Positions 1 to 6,134 are shown, counted from the first letter of the stretch. The stretch is 6,743 bases of DNA from Nitrosomonas sp. (GCA_029881855.1 JAOULU010000093.1:1-6743); one strand, 5' to 3'. Numbers and translations: made by a program. Notes: a model not told the origin generated them from the letters alone.

Positions 1-953
1 TTCGCGGCTTCATTATGATCGAGTTTTTGCTGGGCTTCTTCAACTAAGCTCAGCACATCACCCATACCAAGTATCCTTGACGCTACACGGTCAGGATGAA
101 AAGGCTGCAATGCCGTGGTTTTTTCACCAACACCGAGAAATTTAATAGGTTTCCCTGTTATTTCGCGCACGGATAAGGCCGCTCCACCACGGGCGTCACC
201 ATCGGTTTTGGTCAGAATTACACCCGTCAGAGGCAGCGCATCGTTAAAGGCCTTGGCGGTATTGGCTGCATCTTGCCCCGTCATACTGTCAACAACAAAC
301 AATGTCTCTACAGGATTAATAGCCGCATGTAGCCGCTTGATTTCATCCATCATATCGTCGTCAATATGCAAACGACCTGCGGTATCAATCAGTAGCACAT
401 CCGCATGGATTTTTTTTGCGGCGTCCACGGCTGATTTAGCGATTTTTACCGGATCTTGTTTGATATCACTGGGATGAAATTCCGCACCTACTTCACCTGC
501 CAGGGTTTTGAGCTGTTCGATTGCGGCTGGACGATAGATGTCTGCACTAGTGACCATGACCTTCTTATTTTTAGTTTCTTTCAGCCAACGCGCCAATTTA
601 CCCACACTAGTGGTTTTACCTGCGCCTTGCAGTCCCGCCATTAACACAATGGCAGGCGGTGTAGTCGCCAGATCGAGCTCTTCGTTAGCATCACCCATAA
701 TATGAGTCAATTCATCGCTAACAATTTTGATAAAAGCCTGGCCAGGTGTCAGGCTTTTCATAACCTCCTGACCTATGGCCCGTTCTTTGATTTTAGCAAC
801 CACAGTTTTAACGACAGGCAAGGCCACATCGGCTTCAAGCAAGGCCATGCGCACTTCGCGCAAGGTATCTTTAATATTATCTTCGCGGATGCGGCCTTGG
901 CCGCGCAGACGCTGAATCGTACCGCCCAAGCGATCGCTTAGATTGTCAAACAT
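1..953 (-). CDS. ffh: Signal recognition particle GTPase Ffh (partial, C-terminus outside window)
   Basis: Ffh binds 4.5S RNA and signal sequences of nascent inner-membrane proteins and delivers ribosomes to FtsY through paired GTP hydrolysis. About 317 codons are readable from the ATG at 951-953, with no stop before the window edge. The N-terminal helical N domain spans about residues 1-90. The G domain follows: P-loop GLQGAGKT at 107-114, ADIYRPAA at 137-144, DTAGR at 190-194, TKTD at 248-251 and DARGG at 253-257. The family is usually about 450 residues, so the methionine-rich RNA-binding M domain is missing only because the window ends. AGGA lies 7 nt before the start (961-964 on the plus strand), supporting it. 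The gene begins 35 nt after the stop of the upstream hydrolase gene and is probably co-transcribed with it. I see no frameshift or missing catalytic residue. Confidence 0.97.
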   Translation of the reverse strand, partial: MFDNLSDRLGGTIQRLRGQGRIREDNIKDTLREVRMALLEADVALPVVKTVVAKIKERAIGQEVMKSLTPGQAFIKIVSDELTHIMGDANEELDLATTPPAIVLMAGLQGAGKTTSVGKLARWLKETKNKKVMVTSADIYRPAAIEQLKTLAGEVGAEFHPSDIKQDPVKIAKSAVDAAKKIHADVLLIDTAGRLHIDDDMMDEIKRLHAAINPVETLFVVDSMTGQDAANTAKAFNDALPLTGVILTKTDGDARGGAALSVREITGKPIKFLGVGEKTTALQPFHPDRVASRILGMGDVLSLVEEAQQKLDHNEAA

Positions 954-988
954 ATTAAATTCCTAATATATGTATAGTTTGATGGTTA

Positions 989-1753
989 TTATAACTGGAA
1001 AACTTCGTCACCGACCAAAGTTTTGAGATTAAAGCGCCGGATTGCCGCTTTGACTTCGGATAGAATTGCCATTTCTTCACCAGGTTTGAGATGAGTGATA
1101 TAGACATCCGGATTGTGTTTAAGCTTGGACAAATCTTCGGCTAGGGTGGCGGGGCAATAGTGTTTGGCCATTTGCGCCAGTTTGGATTGACGGTTGGCGA
1201 ATGCAACTTCAACAATTAACAAATCCAAATTGTCGTAGCTATTAAGCACATTCCAGAAATTATCATTAGTGGATGTATCCCCGCTGTAAGCAAATGCACA
1301 AGTTTCATTCGATACACGATAGCCCACACCTGGGACCGTGTGATTAACCGCAATCATTTCTATTTGCCGCCCATTAATCCAAATCTTCTCGCCAGGCTTC
1401 ATGGGCTCGTATTTCAATACGGCGTTGTCTTCACGCGGAAGCTTGGAAAAGTCTGGCCACATAACCCAATTGAATATATGCGCCTGCAAAGCATCGATAG
1501 TTTCCTGCTGGGCATGGATAATTATTGGGTCAGTCAGGCGCTCGAAAATACTATCAACTAAAAAGGGAATGAATGCTGTATGGTCCATATGCGAATGGCT
1601 TAAAAAGATATGGCGAATATGGCTCATTTCTTCGAGAAACAACTCACCCACACCACTACCCGCATCCAGTAGGATATCATCATCTACCATATAAGATGTG
1701 GTACGCAAACCCGCACCAACACCGCCGCTACAGCCTAGCACCCGTAACTTCAT
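989..1753 (-). CDS. Metallo-beta-lactamase-fold hydrolase, class II cyclic-nucleotide phosphodiesterase-like
   Basis: This is a 254-residue soluble protein with the metal-ligand set of the MBL superfamily. HSHMDH is at 53-58, a histidine in NHTVPG at 138, an aspartate in SGDT at 159 and a histidine in THLKPG at 221. The spacing and the NHTVPGVGYR segment resemble class II cAMP phosphodiesterases and RNase Z-like enzymes more than true beta-lactamases, so a phosphodiester substrate is likely; the actual substrate cannot be read from the sequence. No signal peptide is visible, so it is presumably cytoplasmic. The frame also opens at an ATG at 1769-1771, but AAGGG sits 7 nt before the ATG at 1751-1753 and the family begins with MKLRVLG, so the later start is preferred. 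It lies 35 nt upstream of ffh on the same strand and may share its transcript. RNase Z is an alternative but less likely. Confidence 0.85.
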   Translation of the reverse strand: MKLRVLGCSGGVGAGLRTTSYMVDDDILLDAGSGVGELFLEEMSHIRHIFLSHSHMDHTAFIPFLVDSIFERLTDPIIIHAQQETIDALQAHIFNWVMWPDFSKLPREDNAVLKYEPMKPGEKIWINGRQIEMIAVNHTVPGVGYRVSNETCAFAYSGDTSTNDNFWNVLNSYDNLDLLIVEVAFANRQSKLAQMAKHYCPATLAEDLSKLKHNPDVYITHLKPGEEMAILSEVKAAIRRFNLKTLVGDEVFQL

Positions 1754-1760
1754 CAACCCG

Positions 1761-1765
1761 CCCTT
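1761..1765 (-). promoter_or_regulatory. Ribosome binding site deciding the hydrolase start
   Basis: Read on the minus strand this is AAGGG, 7 nt before the ATG at 1751-1753. The alternative ATG at 1769-1771 has no comparable site before it, so the shorter protein is favoured. Confidence 0.55.
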
Positions 1766-1782
1766 GCGCATCCAATAGCATG

Positions 1783-1812
1783 ATTTAACTGAAACAATTT
1801 ATCATCAATCAA
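1783..1812 (-). promoter_or_regulatory. Candidate sigma-70 promoter for the hydrolase-ffh operon
   Basis: On the minus strand, TTGATT (plus-strand 1807-1812) and TTAAAT (1783-1788) are separated by 18 bp. This would start transcription near 1776, about 22 nt before the preferred ATG and too close to the alternative ATG at 1771 for normal initiation there. It is a match by eye in an AT-rich region, so support is modest. Confidence 0.35.
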
Positions 1813-1857
1813 ACCTTTGCTATGCGTTTGTTCTGTGCGATCATGTGCCCAGTTTCG

Positions 1858-1862
1858 AAGGA
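1858..1862 (+). promoter_or_regulatory. Ribosome binding site deciding the ypjD-like start
   Basis: AAGGA ends 8 nt before the ATG at 1871-1873. It overlaps the in-frame ATG at 1862 and lies far downstream of the one at 1817, so it can serve only the 1871 start. Confidence 0.65.
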
Positions 1863-1870
1863 TGGTCTCC

Positions 1871-2674
1871 ATGTGGCTGATTGTTACTAGTTTATTCATT
1901 ATTGTATTATACATCGCAGCAGCAAGCTTGTTGTGGCGACGCTTGAGCCATGATGCTGGCATAAGTAAAAACAAAGCTATGCTTTTGGGACTTGGCGGCT
2001 TAATTTTGCATTTTATTGTGCTGCAAAATAATGTGCTGACCGACCACGGACTCAATCTCGGGTTTACCCAAGTCGGGGGACTAGCGGCGTGGTTTATTTG
2101 CGGCTTGTTTTTATTGTCATCAGCGCGCAAACCAACGGAAAACTTAGGCGTTTTTATTTTCCCTTTAGCTGCCATAGCCGTCATTATTCAAATCCTTTTT
2201 CCTACGGAACACTTTCTTTCTACCCATGCTGAATCAAAGGGCTTAGGTGTTCATATTCTGTTTTCCATTCTTGCATACAGCTTACTAGGCTTGGCCGCTG
2301 TACAGGCAGTTTTACTTTCTATTCAAGAGCGCCATTTACACAACCACAAACCGGGTGGTTTTATTCGCGCCTTACCGCCCATGCAAACCATGGAACTATT
2401 ACTGTTTCAAATGATTATTGTCGGCTTCAGCTTACAAACCATGTCTTTGGCTAGTGGCTTCGTCTATCTCGACGATATGTTTGCCCAACACCTAGTACAC
2501 AAAACCTTGTTATCCATCCTAGCCTGGGCCATATTTGGCACTTTATTACTCGGCCACTGGCTTAGAGGTTGGCGTGGCCGCACGGCGGTTGCCTGGACTC
2601 TAAGTGGATTCTTTACCTTGCTAATTGCTTACTTTGGCAGCAAGTATGTACTAGAAATCATCCTGCAACGGTAA
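1871..2674 (+). CDS. ypjD: CcsA/YpjD-family inner-membrane protein (cytochrome c assembly-like)
   Basis: This 267-residue, strongly hydrophobic protein has about eight predicted membrane segments. The first is at residues 2-22 and the last at about 240-260. The C-terminal block, with HKTLLSILAW, a GWRGR loop and AYFGSKYVLE, is the pattern of the YpjD branch of the CcsA/cytochrome c assembly superfamily. CcsA and CcmC members handle haem in cytochrome c maturation, but the role of YpjD proteins is not settled, so a haem function is inferred from the family. The start at 1871 is chosen for its Shine-Dalgarno site and because translation then begins directly at the first membrane helix. Earlier in-frame ATGs at 1817 and 1862 would add a polar, cysteine-containing extension untypical of the family. 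A ypjD gene divergent from ffh is a familiar gammaproteobacterial arrangement; here the hydrolase gene lies between them. Confidence 0.88.
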   Translation: MWLIVTSLFIIVLYIAAASLLWRRLSHDAGISKNKAMLLGLGGLILHFIVLQNNVLTDHGLNLGFTQVGGLAAWFICGLFLLSSARKPTENLGVFIFPLAAIAVIIQILFPTEHFLSTHAESKGLGVHILFSILAYSLLGLAAVQAVLLSIQERHLHNHKPGGFIRALPPMQTMELLLFQMIIVGFSLQTMSLASGFVYLDDMFAQHLVHKTLLSILAWAIFGTLLLGHWLRGWRGRTAVAWTLSGFFTLLIAYFGSKYVLEIILQR

Positions 2675-2737
2675 ACGGTCATTCACATACAAAACTTTAA
2701 AAAACGCAAAGCGCAATAACATAAACTTACTCACAAT

Positions 2738-2762
2738 AAAAAAGGGCAATATGCCCTTTTTT
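2738..2762. terminator. Bidirectional intrinsic terminator between ypjD and dsrE2
   Basis: The arms at 2738-2748 (AAAAAAGGGCA) and 2752-2762 (TGCCCTTTTTT) are perfect complements around a 3-nt loop, ATA. The GGGCA/TGCCC core followed by a run of T on either strand makes it a terminator in both directions. It sits 64 nt after the ypjD stop and 24 nt beyond the dsrE2 stop, as expected for converging transcripts. Confidence 0.9.
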
Positions 2763-2786
2763 ATTGGTATACAGCACATACTTCAA

Positions 2787-3263
2787 CTAGATAAACAAGG
2801 TAACATCAGCTTCGCCAGCAAATTCAAAAAACGTTGCAGCACCACCAAGCTCAATTTCCGAGATCAAATCGGTGGCAGAGAAATCAAATAAATCGATGGT
2901 CATCTGACAACCAATCATTTTCACACCGGATTCAATACACAAATCTCGAAGCTCTTCGACACTTGCAATGCCTTTTTTCTTCATTTTTGCCTTCATCATG
3001 CTCGTCATCATACCTTGCATGCCCGGAAGCGCTTGCAACATAACAGGCATGGGCATAGGCATGGGCATACCTGGATTACCCAAAGATGTCACCTTGAGGT
3101 TCATATCTTTTTTTAATAACTGTAATCCATAAAAAGTGAAAAATATCTGCACTTCATATCCCAGCGCTGCCGCTGTTGAAGACAATATAAAAGGAGGATA
3201 AGCCCAGTCCAGGCTACCTTTGGTTGCGATAATTGCTAATTTTTTTGGTTCAGATTGACTCAT
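2787..3263 (-). CDS. dsrE2: DsrE2-type DsrE/DsrF-like sulfur carrier protein
   Basis: This 158-residue protein of the DsrE/F superfamily is of the DsrE2 type found beside tusA in sulfur oxidisers. Family members are thought to carry persulfide sulfur in the cytoplasm, between TusA/rhodanese and the Dsr or sHdr enzymes. The fold is visible from KKLAIIATKGSLDWAYPP at residues 7-24. A methionine-rich stretch follows at 66-94, beginning with a Pro-Met repeat and holding 11 Met in 29 residues. Then come VEELRDLCIESGVKMIGCQMT at 102-122 (shown as two halves: Cys109 and Cys119) and a GGAATFFEF block at 140-148. Cys119, in GCQMT, is the likely sulfur-carrying residue by family analogy. A purine-rich AAGGTGGGGTGA site precedes the ATG at 3261-3263. 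It lies 68 nt downstream of tusA and is probably co-transcribed. A hydrophobic stretch at 22-50 could favour membrane contact, but no clear membrane helix is seen. Confidence 0.9.
   Translation of the reverse strand: MSQSEPKKLAIIATKGSLDWAYPPFILSSTAAALGYEVQIFFTFYGLQLLKKDMNLKVTSLGNPGMPMPMPMPVMLQALPGMQGMMTSMMKAKMKKKGIASVEELRDLCIESGVKMIGCQMTIDLFDFSATDLISEIELGGAATFFEFAGEADVTLFI
3045..3068. repeat. In-frame 12-bp tandem repeat in dsrE2
   Basis: AGGCATGGGCAT occurs twice without a gap (3045-3056 and 3057-3068), equal to four copies of RGGCAT. On the minus strand it encodes the alternating Met-Pro run at about residues 66-73 of DsrE2. A change by one 6-bp unit would add or remove one Met-Pro pair without breaking the frame. 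Confidence 0.85.
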
Positions 3264-3331
3264 ATGTCACCCCACCTTTTTAGTGTTGTTGCACTGCACA
3301 ATTAACATCCATGAAGGTGCGTCGAAAGAAC

Positions 3332-3562
3332 TTAACCTTTTTTAATCAGAAAATGGAATTTGCCACCGTCTTCAGAGGACTCCATTAACTCATTCCCAGT
3401 CTGTTTTGAGAAAGCTTCGAAATCCTTTACAGAACCCGGATCAGTTGCGATGACATGAAGCACTTGGCCTGAATCCAATGAAGCAAGAGATTTCTTCGCG
3501 CGAAGAATCGGTAGAGGACAGTTTAAACCGGTTGCGTCAAGTTCCTGATCAAAATTCGACAT
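3332..3562 (-). CDS. tusA: Sulfur carrier protein TusA
   Basis: This is a 76-residue cytoplasmic TusA/SirA-family protein. TusA accepts persulfide sulfur on a single cysteine and passes it on, either to tRNA thiolation and cofactor pathways or, in sulfur oxidisers, to DsrEFH or sHdr partners. The diagnostic LDATGLNCPLPILRAKK segment is at residues 8-24; Cys15 in the CPLP motif is the only cysteine and is therefore the active residue. VIATDPGSVKDF at 37-48 is the second family signature. Length matches the family. AAGGAG lies 8 nt before the ATG (plus-strand 3571-3576), a strong site. It precedes dsrE2 on the same strand, which suggests a role in sulfur oxidation. It is also divergent from a bepA-like gene, a pairing that I recall also occurs in pseudomonads with a general TusA-like protein, so a housekeeping role is not excluded. 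Confidence 0.95.
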   Translation of the reverse strand: MSNFDQELDATGLNCPLPILRAKKSLASLDSGQVLHVIATDPGSVKDFEAFSKQTGNELMESSEDGGKFHFLIKKG

Positions 3563-3576
3563 TGCTTTTTCTCCTT

Positions 3577-4043
3577 ACAAATTAAAACTGAATAATTGTT
3601 TTGTTTTACCAATTTGCCTGATGAACAGCGCATTACACAAGGTCTTAACATTTGAAAAACTGGTTAAGCCTAATTAACAAATTTGCACTCGATCATGGAC
3701 TCACAAACAATGAAAATCCCTGACAAAATTCAGATAAACACCAGAATATTAAAATATTAGCAAATGATACTCTAGATTGATCTTTTCTAGCAAGACAAAA
3801 AACCTTATACCCTATCCCAGTTTTGAAGCTAAACCTAAAATAAACCTTTGCCCAACATATTGAAAATTTTGGAAAAACAGTGCGCCTTAGTGAATATTAT
3901 TTTAGAATGAAAATAAATATGAAATAAACTAACCTTTTAGAGGTCATACAACACAATGAATTTTGGAATAAACATTGCGTTTATCCCCTGTTTGATGTTT
4001 TGCACGGAAAATCATGTTCAAAGGGTCCCTAGCCAGTATTACC
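3577..4043. other. AT-rich intergenic region between divergent tusA and bepA
   Basis: No convincing coding frame, RNA gene or repeat array is seen in this stretch of nearly 470 bp; stops are frequent in all frames. It must hold the promoters for both divergent genes, but no hexamer pair stands out above the AT-rich background. The only visible symmetry is two AATATT copies at 3745-3750 and 3753-3758, each self-complementary, which is weak evidence in DNA of this composition. A TATTAT hexamer near 3895 could be a -10 for bepA, but no matching -35 at normal spacing was found. Confidence 0.6.
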
Positions 4044-5489
4044 ATGTTTAAATCCAAAAAAATTCTAATATCCGGACTCGGGCTGCTTTGCTGGTCAGCA
4101 CTTACCTTTGCGGCAAGCGACATCGAACTGCCAACAATCGGCTCAGAAGCCAGCACTCGTTTATCCGCAACCGAAGAGAAGCATCTAGGCGAAGCTTTTA
4201 TGCGCCAAGTGCGGCAAGAGCTAAACGTTTTTGCAGAACCAGAAATCGATGATTATATTTGGTCGCTTGGCTATAAGCTGGTTTCCAATAGCGACTATAA
4301 AGCTCAGAATTTTCATTTTTTTGTGGTCAATGATAAACGAATTAATGCTTTTGCTGGACCGGCTGGATATATTGGTGTTAACGCCGGGCTTATTCTTGCG
4401 GCAGATAACGAAAGCGAGCTAGCAGCGGTGGTTGCTCACGAAATTGCTCATGTGTCGCAACATCATTTGGACCGTGCCTTCGATGCAGCGGACAAAATGA
4501 GTTTACCCACAGCAGCGGCTATCGTAACGGCGATTATATTAGGCACACAAAATGTGAACTTGGCTGAAGCAGCTATTGCCGCAACTTTGGCTGCAAACAT
4601 TCAGTCTCAACTCAATTTTACACGAACTCACGAAATTGAAGCCGACCATGTGGGCATGCAAATCCTAGCAGCATCCAAATTTAGCCCACACGCCATGCCA
4701 CGATTTTTTGAACGTCTACAAGCGCAGGATCGACTTTATGATAACCAAGTGCCCGATTTTTTGCGCACTCACCCCGTCACCGTTAATCGAATTGCTGAAT
4801 CACGCGACCGTGCTCGCAAATATGAATTTCAACCCAAGCCAGACAGCAATATTTTTCATTTAATTAAGGCCAAATTGCGAGTACTTACTGACGATAATCC
4901 GAGTGATTTAATTAAACGATACGAAGCAGAACTCAAGGAAGGCAGTTATCGCCATCGCCCAGCTGAGCTTTATGGCTATGCAATGGCATTACTCGACAAT
5001 CGCCAATATGATAAAGCTCGAAAAATTCTTGATCAATTAATTAGAGAAGACCGGGAACGAATTTCCTATTTGATTCTGAAGGGTCGAATTGAAATGGCTG
5101 CGGGCAACCATAAAACCGGCCTGGAAATATTTCATGAAGGTTTAATGCTAAATCCTAGCAACACTTCTTTGTCAATTTATTATTCAGATGGTTTAATTCG
5201 TGACCAACAACCACAAGCTGCTATTGATATATTGCAGCCAATGATTAACCGTCAACCTTCCGCCCTACTCTACCAACTACTTGCTAAAGCACAGGGTGAT
5301 GCAAAACTTGAGTCTGCTGCTCACCAATCTTTAGCAGAATACTATTATATTTTTGGCTACACACACGCCGCTATTGAACACTTGCAATTGGCACTTGAAG
5401 ATAAAAATCTCAGTACCAGAGACCGGCAACGTATTGAAAACCGACTCGATGCTTTAAAAGGCATTGCCTTACTAGAAAAACAGCAATAA
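4044..5489 (+). CDS. bepA: BepA-like periplasmic M48 zinc metalloprotease with TPR domain
   Basis: BepA-type proteases act in the periplasm in outer-membrane quality control, degrading misassembled LptD and stalled BAM substrates and helping their assembly. From the ATG at 4044 the protein has 481 residues, close to E. coli BepA (487). A signal peptide spans about residues 1-23 (KSKK, hydrophobic core, then AFA-type end TFA). The M48 domain has AHEIAH at 131-136 with zinc ligands His132, His136 and Glu199 (IEADH). His243 in RTHPVT corresponds to the regulatory His246 of E. coli BepA. The C-terminal half, about residues 300-475, is alpha-helical with TPR-like repeats. The start is uncertain: an in-frame ATG at 4014 would add 10 residues, and neither has a strong Shine-Dalgarno site. 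I prefer 4044 because it gives a compact signal peptide. LLC at 14-16 lacks the small residue needed for a lipobox. Confidence 0.92.
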   Translation: MFKSKKILISGLGLLCWSALTFAASDIELPTIGSEASTRLSATEEKHLGEAFMRQVRQELNVFAEPEIDDYIWSLGYKLVSNSDYKAQNFHFFVVNDKRINAFAGPAGYIGVNAGLILAADNESELAAVVAHEIAHVSQHHLDRAFDAADKMSLPTAAAIVTAIILGTQNVNLAEAAIAATLAANIQSQLNFTRTHEIEADHVGMQILAASKFSPHAMPRFFERLQAQDRLYDNQVPDFLRTHPVTVNRIAESRDRARKYEFQPKPDSNIFHLIKAKLRVLTDDNPSDLIKRYEAELKEGSYRHRPAELYGYAMALLDNRQYDKARKILDQLIREDRERISYLILKGRIEMAAGNHKTGLEIFHEGLMLNPSNTSLSIYYSDGLIRDQQPQAAIDILQPMINRQPSALLYQLLAKAQGDAKLESAAHQSLAEYYYIFGYTHAAIEHLQLALEDKNLSTRDRQRIENRLDALKGIALLEKQQ

Positions 5490-5546
5490 ATTCTGTAGAA
5501 TTAATCACTTCATACTTTTTTCTTATACAGCGATTAGAGATATTGT

Positions 5547-5574
5547 TTGTGTATTTATGTAAAAAACGTATGCT
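5547..5574 (+). promoter_or_regulatory. Candidate upstream promoter for the sox operon
   Basis: TTGTGT (5547-5552) and TATGCT (5569-5574) are 16 bp apart, a fair sigma-70 match. A start near 5581 would leave a leader of about 150 nt that contains both inverted repeats upstream of soxX. No experimental or comparative support is available here. Confidence 0.28.
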
Positions 5575-5606
5575 AGATGCATTTTCCAGCTAACAACTAG
5601 AAAACG

Positions 5607-5640
5607 GTTGACAGGTATTACGAAACGTCCTACCGTCAAC
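5607..5640. promoter_or_regulatory. Long imperfect inverted repeat upstream of soxX, candidate operator
   Basis: Arms share, from outside inward, GTTGAC/GTCAAC (5607-5612 and 5635-5640), GGTA/TACC (5614-5617 and 5631-5634) and ACG/CGT (5620-5622 and 5626-5628) around a central AAA. There is one extra A in the left arm and a two-base mismatch: 13 of 15 positions pair. No T-run follows, so it is not an intrinsic terminator for bepA. It contains TTGACA (5608-5613), a perfect -35 hexamer, but there is no good -10 at 16-18 bp. It lies just upstream of the -10-like TATACT at 5652, a fitting place for a regulator binding site. The regulator is unknown. Confidence 0.5.
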
Positions 5641-5651
5641 ACACTTTAACG

Positions 5652-5657
5652 TATACT
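5652..5657 (+). promoter_or_regulatory. Candidate -10 element for soxX
   Basis: TATACT is a near-consensus -10, but the hexamer 17 bp upstream (CCTACC) is a poor -35. If real, this promoter would depend on an activator, and the inverted repeat at 5607-5640 would span its -35 zone. The leader to soxX would be about 70 nt. Confidence 0.3.
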
Positions 5658-5699
5658 ACTCAAGTACTAAGTTTCATCCTGAGACGACAGGTTGAGTAG
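5656..5699. repeat. Second inverted repeat in the soxX upstream region
   Basis: CTACTCAA (5656-5663) and TTGAGTAG (5692-5699) are perfect 8-bp complements 28 nt apart. Between them GTTTC (5671-5675) can pair with GAGAC (5681-5685), with one G-U pair, around a 5-nt loop. This could form a structured leader RNA if transcription begins upstream, or a DNA site overlapping the TATACT element. It ends 23 nt before the soxX Shine-Dalgarno site. Confidence 0.5.
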
Positions 5700-5722
5700 G
5701 CGTGTTTAAATGCGGCCAAACG

Positions 5723-5728
5723 AGGAGG
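5723..5728 (+). promoter_or_regulatory. Ribosome binding site for soxX
   Basis: AGGAGG is a full consensus site 5 nt before the ATG at 5734. It lies inside the longer frame opening at 5710, so it settles the start at 5734. Confidence 0.85.
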
Positions 5729-5733
5729 TTGTA

Positions 5734-6105
5734 ATGAGATTGCCTAAATTTGCTCTCACGGCAGCCAGTGCAGTTGCAATTTTACTTGGAAGCGTTGGTT
5801 TTACCCTTAGCACTAGTACAGCTGCAGTAGCAGGTGATGTAGATGAAGGTAAAAAAATTGCGTTTCATCGTAAAAAAGGTAACTGTCTGGCGTGTCACGC
5901 TATTGAAGGTGGAAACTTACCAGGAAACATTGGGCCACCCTTAGTCAATATGAAGGATCGTTTCCCTGATAAAGCGAAACTAAAATCCCAAATATATGAT
6001 GCAACATCGAATAATCCCAACTCAATCATGCCGCCATTTGGCAAGCATGGCATCTTGTCTAAGCAAGAGTTGGACAAAGTGGTGGAGTTTATTTACTCCC
6101 TCTGA
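5734..6105 (+). CDS. soxX: Sulfur oxidation c-type cytochrome SoxX
   Basis: SoxX is the small monohaem subunit of SoxAX, the periplasmic enzyme that oxidatively joins thiosulfate to the SoxY cysteine and passes electrons to the cytochrome pool. The 123-residue precursor has a Sec signal peptide at about 1-33 (RLPK, a long hydrophobic core, then an AVA end). It has one haem site, CLACH, at 51-55, and the family context GNCLACHAIEGG. Met99 in MPPFG is the likely distal haem ligand, and NIGPPL is at 65-70. The start is set by the AGGAGG site; an in-frame ATG at 5710 would add eight polar residues before the signal peptide. The size matches short SoxX proteins and the single-haem domain is complete. 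It heads an apparent soxXYZ operon, 42 nt before soxY. The partner soxA is not seen in the window and could lie downstream. Confidence 0.95.
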   Translation: MRLPKFALTAASAVAILLGSVGFTLSTSTAAVAGDVDEGKKIAFHRKKGNCLACHAIEGGNLPGNIGPPLVNMKDRFPDKAKLKSQIYDATSNNPNSIMPPFGKHGILSKQELDKVVEFIYSL

Positions 6106-6134
6106 TCAAGCGAAGATCATTTTAATATCGTGAC

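Noticed and set aside
115..941. Plus-strand open frames of 120, 62 and 79 codons at 115-477, 456-644 and 702-941.
   Set aside because: They lie antisense to ffh, whose protein sequence is clear and continuous over the whole interval. No ribosome site or family resemblance was seen for the plus-strand frames.
1753..2184. Minus-strand frame of 143 codons overlapping the 5' part of ypjD and the divergent region.
   Set aside because: It is antisense to the recognisable membrane protein and crosses the promoter region. Its translation has no family pattern.
3264..3331. Partial symmetry with TTGT/ACAA arms in the tusA-dsrE2 gap.
   Set aside because: The arms match only with a bulge and the loop would be too small; there is no T-run. 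Nothing here argues against co-transcription.
4086..4100. Possible lipoprotein signal in BepA (Cys16).
   Set aside because: The residue before the Cys is Leu, and no Gly, Ala or Ser lipobox is present. A normal signal peptidase I site follows at the TFA end.
5489..5521. Possible terminator after bepA: AATTC/GAATT stem at 5489-5502, then a T-run at 5516-5521.
   Set aside because: The stem is only 5 bp, mostly A-T, and the T-run begins 13 nt after it. It would not form a convincing intrinsic terminator.
5608..5636. Promoter with TTGACA at 5608-5613 as -35.
   Set aside because: The hexamers 16-18 bp downstream are poor (around CTACCG), so TTGACA is better explained as part of the inverted repeat arm.
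5710..5733. Longer soxX frame starting at ATG 5710.
   Set aside because: The AGGAGG site lies inside this extension and serves the ATG at 5734. The extra residues are polar and precede a complete signal peptide.
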